Positions 38,633 to 46,874 of a DNA stretch of 64,000 nt are shown one piece after another. Within the stretch, counting starts at the first letter, position 1. Each line of letters opens with the position of its first letter. The translations under genes and the position numbers were made by a program. Under the pieces are notes generated by a model. The model ran no database searches and was not told the origin of the DNA. It worked only from the letters and a program-made list of their open reading frames with translations. The stretch spans positions 310,001-374,000 of the forward strand of contig NZ_RJSG01000002.1 in assembly GCF_003725775.1 (NCBI RefSeq), given 5' to 3'. The stretch comes from Nocardioides marmorisolisilvae (lineage in GTDB: Bacteria; Actinomycetota; Actinomycetes; Propionibacteriales; Nocardioidaceae).

Positions 38633-38816
38633 GTCGCCATGATGGCCCGTCTAGGCCATTGAAGTAATCAGTGCTGGCACTTGATCTTTGAAGGTGTGGG
38701 GCTCCCGTGCACACCGGGGGCTCACGGGGCGACCGGATATCTCAGCGCCAGCACCGAGTGCGATTTCGGTGCCCGCACCGCTGCGTGACCGGCATCACGG
38801 ATGGGATCGTCAGTAC

Positions 38817-39770
38817 ATGGTCAGCTCACGGACGGCCACGGTCCTCTTCACGGACCTGGTCGGCTCCACCGAGACGATCGCGCGGGTCTCCGCTGCGACC
38901 GCCGATGCGATCCGTGCGCGCCACTTCGCCAAGGTGCGCAACGTCCTGGCCGTCCACCACGGCCAGGAGGTGAAGACGCTCGGTGACGGTTTCATGGCCG
39001 TCTTCGAGAGCGCGGCCGACGGGATCGCGTGCGCCGTCACGCTCCAACGGACCATGTCCCGCGATCGGGAGCGCGAGGAACATGCACTGGTGATGCGGAT
39101 CGGCCTCAGCGCAGGGGAGGTGACCGTCGAGGCGGGCGACTACTTCGGCATCCCGGTCATCGAGGCGAGCCGGCTGTGCGGGGCAGCCGGGGGCAGCCAG
39201 ATCCTGTGCTCCGAGCTGCTGCGCCTGCTGGCCGGTGCGACCAGTGGCATCCACCAGTTCACGACGCTCGGGCACTTCGACCTGAAGGGCCTGCCGGCGC
39301 CACTTCAGGTCTGCGAGGTGGGCTGGGACAACGAGGGCGACAGCGCACTCCGGGTGGCGCTGGCCGACGACTCCGCGCTGCTCCGCCAGGGCATCGCGAG
39401 CGTCCTGGAGCACGAGGGCTTCGAGATCGTGCTGCAGGTCGGGGACGCCGAGAGCCTGCTCGACAGCCTGAGCGTGATCCGACCGCACGTGGTCATCGTC
39501 GACGTACGGATGCCTCCGACGAACACCACCGAAGGCCTGGACGCCGCCGCCAGGATCCGGGCCGAGCACCCCGGCACCGGCATCCTCGTGCTGTCCGCCC
39601 AGGTCGAGGCGAAGGCGGCCGCCCGGCTGCTGGCCGACGGCAGCGACGGCATCGGCTACCTGCTCAAGGACCGGGTGGGCGACGTCTCCGAGCTGGCTGA
39701 GGCGGTGCGGACGGTGGCCCAGGGCGGATCTGCGATCGATCCGGACGTTGTTGCGGAGCTGACGGGCTAG
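38817..39770 (+). CDS. Class III adenylate/guanylate cyclase fused to a receiver domain
   Basis: 317 residues from ATG 38817. Residues ~5-165 are a class III cyclase catalytic domain: TVLFTDLVGSTETIARVS holds the first metal Asp, VKTLGDGFMAVFESAAD holds Lys and the second Asp, and MRIGLSAGEVTVEAGDYFGI follows. Residues ~180-317 are a receiver domain: VALADDSALLRQGIASVLEH, then VVIVDVRMPPTNTTEGLDAA and YLLKDRVGDVSELAEAV. It stops at DPDVVAELTG, exactly where NarL proteins begin their LuxR HTH, so it looks like a NarL-type regulator whose DNA-binding output was lost and a cyclase added in front. The histidine kinase gene starts 3 nt later. Confidence 0.87.
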   Translation: MVSSRTATVLFTDLVGSTETIARVSAATADAIRARHFAKVRNVLAVHHGQEVKTLGDGFMAVFESAADGIACAVTLQRTMSRDREREEHALVMRIGLSAGEVTVEAGDYFGIPVIEASRLCGAAGGSQILCSELLRLLAGATSGIHQFTTLGHFDLKGLPAPLQVCEVGWDNEGDSALRVALADDSALLRQGIASVLEHEGFEIVLQVGDAESLLDSLSVIRPHVVIVDVRMPPTNTTEGLDAAARIRAEHPGTGILVLSAQVEAKAAARLLADGSDGIGYLLKDRVGDVSELAEAVRTVAQGGSAIDPDVVAELTG

Positions 39771-39773
39771 GCC

Positions 39774-41246
39774 TTGGAACGGGGGATCGAGGCCTGGCTC
39801 GTCGGCTTGTACGAGCGTCGCGGAGCGGTCGACGCGCTGTTCCGCCTGATGTGGATGATCGTGCCGATCGCCACCGCCGTCGGACTCAGCCTGCAGAGCC
39901 GCTACCTGGGCCTGAGCCTGGTCCGGTCGCTGGTGTGCGCCTCGATCATCTTCGCCGTGCTGATCGTCTCCACGATCTGGAGCATGGCGGCCTTCCGGCG
40001 GGACATCGGCGAGAACGTGTCGGGGGAGGGTGGCCTGCTCCTGGAGTTCCCGATCCGCCTGGTGCGCGCGGTCGCGCCGAGGCTGATCCCGCTGACGGTG
40101 CCGGCGCTGATGATCACCTACGCGGTCGCGGCCGACGACTGGACGCTGGTCACCCTGGCCGGGACCGCCGGAGGGGCACTGATCACGATCGCGACCGCTG
40201 CCGCCGGCATCTACGCCGCTGCGTCCACGATGACCGGGTTGATCGCGGCGAAGACGCTGAACCTCGACCGACCGGCGCACGCCGACCTCGGTCTGGCGCC
40301 GCGGCTCGCCCTGTACCTCGGGGTGCTCAGCACGACCTGCGGCTCGGTCGTGGGCGCCCTGACGATCACGCCCGGCGACCCCGGAGCCCTGCTGCGCACG
40401 TACGGCCTGTCGATCGCGGTCGCGATCGTGTTCCTGCTCACCGTGACGATCCCGGCCACGATGGCGGTGCGCAATCCGGTCCGGCAGCTGATCGCCGGGG
40501 CCCGGGCCGTGACCGCCGGTGACCACGAGTTCCGGGTGCCGGTGTCCAGCGCCGACGAGCTCGGCGAGCTGGCTGCCACGTTCAACTCGATGATCAGCGC
40601 CCTGCAGACGACCTCGGACGGGCTCCGCGCCTCGTTGACGCGGGTGCAGGTCGCCTCGGACCAGGCCCGCCGCAAGGTCGAGCGCGACCTGCACGACGGG
40701 GCCCAGCAGAGCCTGCTGCTCCTGAACCTCAAGCTCGGGATGATCGAGCGGATCTTCCACGACGATCCTCAGGCGGCCGCCGCGATGCTGGCCGAGGCGC
40801 GCGTGGACCTGAGCCAGGCGCTCAAGGAGCTGCGGGACCTCGCCCACGGCGTCTACCCGGAGATCCTGGTCTCCGATGGCGTTCCGGCGGCGCTCAAGAG
40901 CGTCGGTGGGGCGCAGATGTCGCGCCTGGAGTGCCGGGAGTTCGGCCGCTACGCCACCGAGGTCGAGGCAGCGATCTACTTCTGCTGCCTGGAGGCGATC
41001 CAGAACGCTGCCAAGCACGCCGGCGAGGGCGCCAAGATCTGGGTGCGGCTGGACGGACGCGGGAGCAGCCTGCAGTTCGAGGTGCGTGACAACGGCCGCG
41101 GGTTCGATCCCGAGACGGTGTCCCAGGACTCGTTCCAGAACATGAGCGACCGGATCGGTGCGCTGAACGGGTCGATGCTCGTCGACTCGGTCCCGGGACA
41201 GGGCACCAAGGTCAGCGGGTCGGTGCCGCGGGTCGAGCCGACCTGA
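39774..41246 (+). CDS. NarX/DesK-type membrane sensor histidine kinase with HAMP
   Basis: 490 residues, TTG start 3 nt after the cyclase-receiver gene. Six hydrophobic segments occupy residues ~20-245 (for example AVGLSLQSRYLGLSLVRSLV, FLLTVTIPATMAVRNPVRQL). A HAMP domain follows (GARAVTAGDHEFRVPVSSAD then ELAATFNSMI). The HisKA_3 dimerisation box is RRKVERDLHDGAQQSLLLLN, with the phospho-His in DLHDG. The ATPase domain has CCLEAIQNAAKHAGEGAK and VRDNGRGFDPE. It would phosphorylate the NarL-type regulator, the free receiver and the cyclase-linked receiver in this cluster. The signal is unknown. Confidence 0.88.
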   Translation: MERGIEAWLVGLYERRGAVDALFRLMWMIVPIATAVGLSLQSRYLGLSLVRSLVCASIIFAVLIVSTIWSMAAFRRDIGENVSGEGGLLLEFPIRLVRAVAPRLIPLTVPALMITYAVAADDWTLVTLAGTAGGALITIATAAAGIYAAASTMTGLIAAKTLNLDRPAHADLGLAPRLALYLGVLSTTCGSVVGALTITPGDPGALLRTYGLSIAVAIVFLLTVTIPATMAVRNPVRQLIAGARAVTAGDHEFRVPVSSADELGELAATFNSMISALQTTSDGLRASLTRVQVASDQARRKVERDLHDGAQQSLLLLNLKLGMIERIFHDDPQAAAAMLAEARVDLSQALKELRDLAHGVYPEILVSDGVPAALKSVGGAQMSRLECREFGRYATEVEAAIYFCCLEAIQNAAKHAGEGAKIWVRLDGRGSSLQFEVRDNGRGFDPETVSQDSFQNMSDRIGALNGSMLVDSVPGQGTKVSGSVPRVEPT

Positions 41247-41249
41247 GAG

Positions 41250-42104
41250 CTACGGCGTGACGCCGTGGTACACGAACGCCGGGTACGGGTCCACCGGGTC
41301 ACCGCCGCCGGGGCGGACCTCGATGTGCACGTGCGGGCCGGTGACGTTGCCGGTGCTGCCGATCTTGCCGATCTCGGCGCTCTGGATGACCTTCTGGCCC
41401 ACGCTGACCTCGATGGCCGACTGGTGGGCGTACCAGATCTCGGTGCCGTCGGGCAGGGTCTCGACGGTCTTGTAGCCGTAGGAGCCGTCCCAGCCGGTGA
41501 AGGTGATGACGCCGTTGGCGATGGCGAAGATCGGCGTACCGGTGGGGGCGGCGAAGTCCAGGCCGGTGTGGTTGTGCGACCACAGTCCGCTGGACTGACC
41601 GAAGCGGGCGGTCAGGTGGTAACCCACGGTCGGCAGCACCCAGAGGTTCTTGGCGATCTCGTCGGCCCGGTTCTGCGCCGACTTGGCGAGCGAGGCGAGC
41701 TCGGCGTTGCGCTGCTCGGACTGCTGGTTCACCGAGGCCTTCAGGTCCGCGGCGGCCTGCTGGGCCTGCTGGAGGCGGTCGGCGTCGCGGCTGATCGCCT
41801 GCGCGCGCGGGTCCTCGCCGGTGAAGTTGAAGGCGTCGGTGCCGTTGAAGGCGTCTGCTGCGCCGGCCGAGAGCTGCAGGCTCTGGCTGCCGTCGAGCTG
41901 GCCGCCACCCATGCCCACGGCACCGCCGGCGGCCGCAATGATGGCGACCGCGCCGACGATGGTCGGCACGGCCGGGATCTTGCGGAACGGGTTGGCCTGG
42001 CGGCGGGTCGCTTTGCGACGGCCTGCGGCGCGGGCACCCGCAACCGGGGTCGACTCGCTGGCGGTCCCTTCGGAGCCGCGGCGGTCTGCCCGGTGGTTGC
42101 CCAT
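41250..42104 (-). CDS. M23-family peptidase (LytM-like), membrane-anchored or secreted
   Basis: 284 residues from ATG 42104 (AAGGAC 5 nt upstream). A basic N-terminus precedes one hydrophobic segment (VPTIVGAVAIIAAAGGAVGM, ~residues 46-66). A coiled-coil stretch (RDADRLQQAQQAAADLKASV) follows. The M23 domain carries the zinc ligands in SHNHTGLDFAAPTGTPIFAI and GPHVHIEVRPGG, plus GYKTVETLPDGTEIWYAHQS. Such enzymes cut peptidoglycan cross-bridges and act in growth or division. The gene is convergent with the histidine kinase (3-nt gap). No c-di-AMP riboswitch was recognised upstream. Confidence 0.88.
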   Translation of the reverse strand: MGNHRADRRGSEGTASESTPVAGARAAGRRKATRRQANPFRKIPAVPTIVGAVAIIAAAGGAVGMGGGQLDGSQSLQLSAGAADAFNGTDAFNFTGEDPRAQAISRDADRLQQAQQAAADLKASVNQQSEQRNAELASLAKSAQNRADEIAKNLWVLPTVGYHLTARFGQSSGLWSHNHTGLDFAAPTGTPIFAIANGVITFTGWDGSYGYKTVETLPDGTEIWYAHQSAIEVSVGQKVIQSAEIGKIGSTGNVTGPHVHIEVRPGGGDPVDPYPAFVYHGVTP

Positions 42105-42254
42105 GGTGTCCTTACGTCGCTCGGAGTGCTTGTGGCCCAGAGAGTTCTGCAGATGACCGGTGAACTGTAACGGAACGATCACAAGGGGTGAAATCCGGAC
42201 CAGCCCACCTCGGGGAGTTCAACGAGGGAACGTGCGACGAGTCACTCCTGTAAC

Positions 42255-42297
42255 TAGTAGGACTTCCTACTAAATGACGGTCCCGGGGCGATAGCCT
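42255..42297 (+). promoter_or_regulatory. Operator palindrome over the leaderless promoter of the B12-binding gene
   Basis: TAGTAGGA-CT-TCCTACTA (42255-42272) is a perfect 8-bp inverted repeat. The -10 box TAGCCT (42292-42297) lies 7 nt before the ATG at 42305, so the palindrome covers the -35 region. It is well placed for repression. It could also serve the divergent M23 gene. Confidence 0.55.
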
Positions 42298-42304
42298 CTG
42301 CCCC

Positions 42305-42694
42305 ATGTTGCGCATCGTTGTCGCCAAGCCGGGCCTGGACGGCCACGACCGTGGGGCGAAGGTCGTCGCCCGCGCGCTGCGGGATGCCGGACACGAGGTG
42401 ATCTACACCGGTTTGCACCAGACGCCGGAGCAGATCGTCGAGACCGCGATCCAGGAGGACGCCGACCTGATCGGCCTCTCGGTCCTCTCCGGTGCCCACA
42501 TGACGCTGTTCAAGCGGCTCATCGAGCTGCTCGACGAGCGCGACTCCCGCGACATCGTGGTCTTCGGCGGCGGCATCGTCCCCGACGAGGACCTGCCGGT
42601 GCTCGAGGAGCTGGGCGTGGCCAAGGTGTTCACCCCGGGAGCCACGACCACCGAGATCACCGACTGGGTCGCGGCCGAGTTCCCGGACGCCTGA
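42305..42694 (+). CDS. Cobalamin-binding subunit of methylmalonyl-CoA mutase type
   Basis: 129 residues. AKPGLDGHDRGAKVVARALR contains the DxHxxG base-off/His-on B12 motif. LIGLSVLSGAHMTLFKRLIE and VVFGGGIVPDEDLPVLEELG complete the Rossmann-like cobalamin domain. It corresponds to the small C-terminal domain of methylmalonyl-CoA mutase encoded as a separate protein. The TIM-barrel catalytic subunit is not in this window. It would interconvert succinyl-CoA and a branched acyl-CoA, which fits its position just upstream of succinyl-CoA synthetase. A terminator hairpin follows, so it is not co-transcribed with sucC. Confidence 0.88.
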   Translation: MLRIVVAKPGLDGHDRGAKVVARALRDAGHEVIYTGLHQTPEQIVETAIQEDADLIGLSVLSGAHMTLFKRLIELLDERDSRDIVVFGGGIVPDEDLPVLEELGVAKVFTPGATTTEITDWVAAEFPDA

Positions 42695-42762
42695 GAAGGC
42701 TCCCGTCGGGGCTCTGCGCGTGTAGCGCATCCCACAGTCCATCTCCCGACCCTGGATCGCTG

Positions 42763-42779
42763 ACCCGCCTCGGGCGGGT
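42763..42779 (+). terminator. Hairpin after the B12-binding gene
   Basis: ACCCGCC pairs with GGCGGGT around a 3-nt TCG loop and is followed by TTTATGG. It lies 69 nt past the stop and about 70 nt before sucC. Confidence 0.6.
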
Positions 42780-42847
42780 TTATGGTCAGCGGTGCGCCTG
42801 AACTCTCTTCGGCGCTCCCTAGACATCGATCAAGGATGGGTAAGACC

Positions 42848-44014
42848 GTGGATCTGATGGAGTACCAGGCAAAGGAGCTCTTTGCCAAGCACGGCGTAGC
42901 CACGACCCTCGGGGTCGTCGTCGAGACCGCCGAGGCCGCTCGCGCCGCCGCCGAGGAGATCGGTGGAGTCACCGTCATCAAGGCGCAGGTCAAGGCCGGA
43001 GGCCGCGGCAAGGCCGGCGGCGTCAAGCTCGCCAAGACCGCCGACGAGGCCTTCGAGCACGCCAGCAACATCCTCGGCATGGAGATCAAGGGCCTCACGG
43101 TCAACCGTGTCCTGGTCACCCCGGCCACCCCGCCGGAGGAGGAGTACTACTTCTCCTTCCTGCTGGACCGGTCGAACCGCTCCTACCTCTGCATCGCCAG
43201 CGTCGAGGGTGGTGTCGAGATCGAGGAGGTCGCGAAGACCAACCCGGACGCCGTGCGCCAGATCCCGATCAACGCGCTCGAGGGCGTGACCGCCGAGAAG
43301 GCCGCGTTCATCGTGGACGACGCCAAGTTCCCGGCCGAGCTGCGCGACCAGGCCATCGAGATGGTCCAGAAGCTGTGGGAGGTGTTCGTCGAGGAGGACG
43401 CCACCCTGGTCGAGGTGAACCCGCTGGCCCGCCTGGCCGGCGACAAGCTCGAGGCGCTGGACGGCAAGGTCTCCCTGGACGACAACGCCTCCGAGGTGCG
43501 TCACGAGGACCACGAGGCCTTCGAGATCCGCGAGGAGGCTGACCCGCTCGAGGCGAAGGCCAAGGACCTGGGTCTGAACTACGTGAAGCTCGACGGCGAG
43601 ATCGGCATCATCGGTAACGGTGCCGGCCTGGTCATGTCGACGCTGGACGTCGTCGCGTACGCCGGTGAGAACCACGGTGGCGTGAAGCCGGCCAACTTCC
43701 TGGACATCGGCGGTGGCGCCAACGCCCAGGTGATGGCCAACGGCCTCGACGTCATCCTGAACGACCCGCAGGTCAAGTCGGTCTTCGTGAACGTCTTCGG
43801 TGGCATCACCGCGTGCGACGAGGTCGCCAACGGCATCAAGGGTGCCCTGGAGATCCTCGGTGACGCGGCGTCCAAGCCGCTGGTGGTCCGCCTCGACGGC
43901 AACAACGTCGACCTGGGCCGCGCGATCCTGAACGAGCTGAACCACCCGCTCGTCACCGTGGTCGCGACCATGGACGGTGCGGCCGACAAGGCCGCCGAGC
44001 TGGCGAACGCCTGA
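42848..44014 (+). CDS. sucC: Succinate--CoA ligase (ADP-forming) subunit beta
   Basis: 388 residues from GTG 42848, giving [20 protein letters not shown], the conserved SucC N-terminus. An in-frame ATG at 42836 is possible, but the AAGGATGG that would serve GTG 42848 covers it. The ATP-grasp fold shows [40 protein letters not shown] and the terminal carboxyltransferase part [18 protein letters not shown], then [16 protein letters not shown]. It couples succinyl-CoA cleavage to ADP or GDP phosphorylation in the TCA cycle and works with SucD, which follows 15 nt later. Confidence 0.95.
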   Translation: MDLMEYQAKELFAKHGVATTLGVVVETAEAARAAAEEIGGVTVIKAQVKAGGRGKAGGVKLAKTADEAFEHASNILGMEIKGLTVNRVLVTPATPPEEEYYFSFLLDRSNRSYLCIASVEGGVEIEEVAKTNPDAVRQIPINALEGVTAEKAAFIVDDAKFPAELRDQAIEMVQKLWEVFVEEDATLVEVNPLARLAGDKLEALDGKVSLDDNASEVRHEDHEAFEIREEADPLEAKAKDLGLNYVKLDGEIGIIGNGAGLVMSTLDVVAYAGENHGGVKPANFLDIGGGANAQVMANGLDVILNDPQVKSVFVNVFGGITACDEVANGIKGALEILGDAASKPLVVRLDGNNVDLGRAILNELNHPLVTVVATMDGAADKAAELANA

Positions 44015-44029
44015 GGAGACTGAACGAAC

Positions 44030-44911
44030 ATGGCGATCTACCTGAACTCTGACAGCAAGATCATCGTCCAGGGCATGACCGGCGGGATGGGTGCCAAGCA
44101 CACCACCCTGATGGTCGAGTCCGGCGCGAACATCGTCGGCGGTGTCAACGCTCGCAAGGCCGGTACGTCGGTCGAGCTCGGCGGCAAGGAGCTGCCGGTC
44201 TTCGGCAGCGTCGCCGAGGCGATGAAGGAGACCGGCGCGAACGTGTCCGTCGCCTTCGTGCCGCCGGCCTTCACCAAGGACGCCTGCATCGAGGCGATCG
44301 ACGCCGAGATCCCGCTCCTGGTGGTCATCACCGAGGGTGTCCCGGTCCAGGACTCCGCCGAGGTCTTCGCATACCTCGAGGGCAAGTCCACCCGGATGAT
44401 CGGCCCGAACTGTCCCGGCATCATCAGCCCGGAGCAGTCGCTGGCCGGCATCACCCCGCACACCATCGCGGGCCGCGGGCCGATCGGCCTGGTCTCGAAG
44501 TCGGGCACCCTGACCTACCAGATGATGCACGAGCTGCGGGACTTCGGTTTCACCACCGCGATCGGCATCGGCGGTGACCCGGTCATCGGTACGACGCACA
44601 TCGACGCCCTCGAGGCCTTCGAGAACGACCCGGAGACCAAGGCGATCGTGATGATCGGCGAGATCGGCGGCGACGCCGAGGAGCGGGCCGCGGCCTACAT
44701 CCAGGCCAACGTGACCAAGCCGGTCGTCGGCTACGTCGCGGGCTTCACCGCCCCGGAGGGCAAGACCATGGGCCACGCCGGCGCCATCGTCTCGGGCTCC
44801 TCGGGCACCGCGCAGGCGAAGAAGGAGGCCCTCGAGGCCGCCGGCGTGAAGGTCGGCAAGACGCCGTCCGAGACCGCCGAGCTGATGCGGGAGATCATGA
44901 AGAACCTCTGA
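44030..44911 (+). CDS. sucD: Succinate--CoA ligase subunit alpha
   Basis: 293 residues, with GAGGAGA upstream of ATG 44030. The CoA-binding Rossmann domain shows [20 protein letters not shown]. The central part [20 protein letters not shown] and [20 protein letters not shown] is typical. The phospho-His is in [20 protein letters not shown]. It forms the heteromeric ligase with SucC. A strong hairpin at 44961 ends the operon. Confidence 0.96.
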   Translation: MAIYLNSDSKIIVQGMTGGMGAKHTTLMVESGANIVGGVNARKAGTSVELGGKELPVFGSVAEAMKETGANVSVAFVPPAFTKDACIEAIDAEIPLLVVITEGVPVQDSAEVFAYLEGKSTRMIGPNCPGIISPEQSLAGITPHTIAGRGPIGLVSKSGTLTYQMMHELRDFGFTTAIGIGGDPVIGTTHIDALEAFENDPETKAIVMIGEIGGDAEERAAAYIQANVTKPVVGYVAGFTAPEGKTMGHAGAIVSGSSGTAQAKKEALEAAGVKVGKTPSETAELMREIMKNL

Positions 44912-44960
44912 CCTCGCTCGCTGGTCGAGCAGAACGCTCGTCCGTCGAGCAGAGTCGAGA

Positions 44961-44992
44961 CGAAGGCCCTCCGGGAAACCGGGGGGCCTTCG
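44961..44992 (+). terminator. sucCD terminator, GAAA-loop hairpin (direct repeat copy 1)
   Basis: CGAAGGCCCTCCGG pairs with CCGGGGGGCCTTCG (one G-U pair) around a GAAA tetraloop and is followed by TCGTTCT. The 38 nt from 44961 to 44998 recur at 46456-46493 with one mismatch. Confidence 0.9.
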
Positions 44993-44998
44993 TCGTTC
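44961..44998 (+). repeat. Direct repeat flanking the secreted-protein insert, left copy
   Basis: 38 nt comprising the whole sucD terminator hairpin plus CGTCGTTC. The right copy is at 46456-46493, 37 of 38 identical, 1,495 nt away. Confidence 0.85.
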
Positions 44999-45107
44999 TG
45001 GGGCGTAAGTATTCGCCCGCTGGACCGTCGGCGTTTCAGGGCCCGAGCCAAGGGCCTGACCGAGGTCGTGCACCGTGGCGCACCAGGTCCGGAACGCAAG
45101 GGGTCAC

Positions 45108-45878
45108 ATGTCGAAACCGATCAGCATCACACTCCATCTCAGGAGAGCCGGGCGTGCCTTGGCGCTCGCGATCTTCATCTCCCTGGCGGTCGCTCCCGGC
45201 GCTTTTGCGGTTGGCTCGGGTACGGCCTGCACCCACGGCGGTAACTATGGGTCGGTCAAGTGCGTCAACGGCCAGAACAACGAGCGCTTCTACGGTGCGT
45301 TCGACGACTTCGTCGATGTTGCGCTCGAGGCCAGTGGTGCTAGCTCGTCTAATCCGGTGCATACCAATCAAGCAATGTGGCTGTACACCCACAGCGACGG
45401 CTCGCAGTGGGTCGAACTAGGGATCCGGCGCGGTTATTGGGTTCCTTGTAGTTGCGTCAAGTACACCCGCTACTGGGCAGAATTCACCTCGTCCGGCGCA
45501 GAGATGCGGCACACGCTGACCACGCCTGCAGCTCCCAACGGTGAGCACACCTACGAGATTCTGCGTTCAACGTCCGATCACACCAGATGGAACGTCTATG
45601 TCGACTACAACCTCAAGGGACAGGCCACGTACCAGAACAGCGCGACCGGCTACGAGATCGAGAACGGCCTGGAAACCACCGCGCTAAATACCACCACCTC
45701 CAGCGGGCTGGCCAATCACTCTCCGCTGGAGTACATGAACGCGGCGGGAGCGTTCGTTCACTACTCATACGAACGCCATTGGAGGGATCAGCCTTGCTCC
45801 GGAACCAGCACAGGTGCGACCTGCATGACCGGGTACGCCACAGGAGAGTACGACGTGTGGAAGGCGGCAAAGGGATGA
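45108..45878 (+). CDS. Secreted protein of unknown function, lower-GC insert gene 1
   Basis: 256 residues. The start ATG 45108 has AAGGGG upstream. Signal peptide: RALALAIFISLAVAPGAFA. The mature protein has five or more Cys (ACTHGGNYGSVKCVNG, VPCSCVKYTRY, DQPCSGTSTGATCMTGY) and a beta-strand-rich middle with many Tyr and Trp (NQAMWLYTHSDGSQWVELGI, then YWAEFTSSGAEMRHTLT and TRWNVYVDYNLKGQATYQ), like a jelly-roll domain. No family was recognised. Codon use includes A/T-ending codons uncommon in the neighbours. The next gene overlaps by 4 nt. Both sit between two copies of the sucD terminator. Confidence 0.75.
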   Translation: MSKPISITLHLRRAGRALALAIFISLAVAPGAFAVGSGTACTHGGNYGSVKCVNGQNNERFYGAFDDFVDVALEASGASSSNPVHTNQAMWLYTHSDGSQWVELGIRRGYWVPCSCVKYTRYWAEFTSSGAEMRHTLTTPAAPNGEHTYEILRSTSDHTRWNVYVDYNLKGQATYQNSATGYEIENGLETTALNTTTSSGLANHSPLEYMNAAGAFVHYSYERHWRDQPCSGTSTGATCMTGYATGEYDVWKAAKG

Positions 45879-46438
45879 AGGCTGGACGGTTCTCGACACG
45901 ACGTGTTGCCTCGATCTGCGGGATCGTGCTTGCCGGCGTACTGATCCCGGTCGCTGCGAATTCGATGTCTGACCCAACGGTCGATGCGGGAGTACCCGTA
46001 CACGGCAATGCCCCCGTGCCTCTCGGCTATGCGGGCATCAACGACCCCAAGCTGCTGACCTGCATGCAGCGCGAGGTCGTGTGCAACCCGGCTGCTGATT
46101 CGGGCGACCACGGGCCGTTGTCCGAGCCGGCTGACACTTCCAGATCGGTCGACCAGGCGGAAGCGTTGGCGATCGCTCGCAAGATGGCAGGCAGCTCTGC
46201 GGCACCCGGTGTTGCGGAGAAGATGAGCGGATCCGCTGCTGCTTCCCTGGCGGGTCAGTCTCGATCGCCAGAGATCGACGAGTCGCGTCCGGTCTGGGTC
46301 GTATCCCTGGACACGAATGTCCTTACCGACGGCAGCCCTGCGGCCGCGCCTCGGTCTGTGCCGGGCTACAGCGCGATCATTGATGCCGTCACCGGCGAAA
46401 TCACCGATGAGTGCTTGGGTTGTCGCTGGATCAGGTGA
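45875..46438 (+). CDS. Secreted protein of unknown function, lower-GC insert gene 2
   Basis: 187 residues, with ATG overlapping the previous stop (ATGA). A signal peptide or N-terminal anchor (RRVASICGIVLAGVLIPVAA) precedes a Pro/Ser-rich stretch, with two Cys in LLTCMQREVVCNP. The C-terminal region RPVWVVSLDTNVLTDGSPAA followed by YSAIIDAVTGEITDECLGCR resembles a PepSY-like ending (IDAxTGEI), a fold often inhibiting or assisting secreted peptidases. The pairing with a secreted partner would fit this, but it is inference. A terminator copy follows 18 nt later. Confidence 0.7.
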   Translation: MKAGRFSTRRVASICGIVLAGVLIPVAANSMSDPTVDAGVPVHGNAPVPLGYAGINDPKLLTCMQREVVCNPAADSGDHGPLSEPADTSRSVDQAEALAIARKMAGSSAAPGVAEKMSGSAAASLAGQSRSPEIDESRPVWVVSLDTNVLTDGSPAAAPRSVPGYSAIIDAVTGEITDECLGCRWIR

Positions 46439-46455
46439 TCGATTTCAAACTGAGC

Positions 46456-46487
46456 CGAAGGCCCTCCGGGAAACCGGGGGGCCTGCG
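46456..46487 (+). terminator. Second copy of the sucD terminator (direct repeat copy 2)
   Basis: Same hairpin as 44961-44992 with one T-to-G change in the right arm. It ends the two-gene insert and lies 8 nt from the convergent gene at 46495. Confidence 0.8.
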
Positions 46488-46493
46488 TCGTTC
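46456..46493 (+). repeat. Direct repeat flanking the secreted-protein insert, right copy
   Basis: Partner of 44961-44998. The sequences outside the repeats differ, so the duplication is limited to the hairpin and eight following bases. Confidence 0.85.
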
Positions 46494-46494
46494 C

Positions 46495-46674
46495 TCAGCG
46501 CTTGGTCGGCCCCATCCCACCCATGACGCGGAAGTAGCGCATCGCCTTGGCGTCGCCGACCGCCGAGTCGTTGGTCGGCGGCGGGATGTACTTGTGACCG
46601 CTGCGGCGGTGGTCGTGCAGCCACGCGAGGGTGAGCACCACAGCGAAGGCGATCCCGACGATCAGCCAGAACAT
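46495..46674 (-). CDS. 59-residue single-pass membrane protein (micro-operon gene 3)
   Basis: From ATG 46674: MFWLIVGIAFAVVLTLAWLH (N-terminal TM), then a basic linker HDHRRSGHKYIPPPTNDSAV and the tail AKAMRYFRVMGGMGPTKR. The tail DSAVGDAKAMRYFRVMGGMG matches DSAVGRAKASRWNRGLGGMG of the next gene upstream, so the two are paralogues. The ATG overlaps that gene's stop. The function is unknown. Confidence 0.7.
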   Translation of the reverse strand: MFWLIVGIAFAVVLTLAWLHDHRRSGHKYIPPPTNDSAVGDAKAMRYFRVMGGMGPTKR

Positions 46675-46868
46675 CACGGCCCCCGTCCTGGTCCCATGCC
46701 GCCGAGGCCGCGGTTCCACCGGGACGCCTTCGCCCGTCCGACTGCGGAGTCGTCGCCCGGAGGGCGGATGTGCTTGTCGCGTCCGGTGCCGCGCCGATCA
46801 GCGCGCCAGGCGAGGACGAGCGCAATCACGAGCAGGGCGCCCAGGAGCGCCACGACGGTGAGGAACAT
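46674..46868 (-). CDS. 64-residue single-pass membrane protein (micro-operon gene 2)
   Basis: MFLTVVALLGALLVIALVLA forms the N-terminal TM. RADRRGTGRDKHIRPPGDDS and AVGRAKASRWNRGLGGMGPG follow. It shares the DKHIRPP/HKYIPPP and DSAVGxAKA motifs with gene 3. It overlaps gene 3 and lies 6 nt after gene 1. Such N-in/C-out or N-out/C-in minis often modulate larger membrane complexes; no partner is evident. Confidence 0.7.
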   Translation of the reverse strand: MFLTVVALLGALLVIALVLAWRADRRGTGRDKHIRPPGDDSAVGRAKASRWNRGLGGMGPGRGP

Positions 46869-46874
46869 GCCGAC

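Noticed and set aside
42105-42300. Possible c-di-AMP (ydaO) riboswitch upstream of the M23 peptidase
   Set aside because: Such elements are common before actinobacterial wall hydrolases, but the conserved blocks were not found; only the TAGTAGGA palindrome stands out.
42830-45073. A 747-codon open frame opposite sucC and sucD
   Set aside because: Pure antisense of two clear enzymes, with no motifs or ribosome site.
45788-46111. Minus-strand frames inside the lower-GC insert
   Set aside because: They are antisense to two overlapping genes with signal peptides and a coupled start, and show no motifs.
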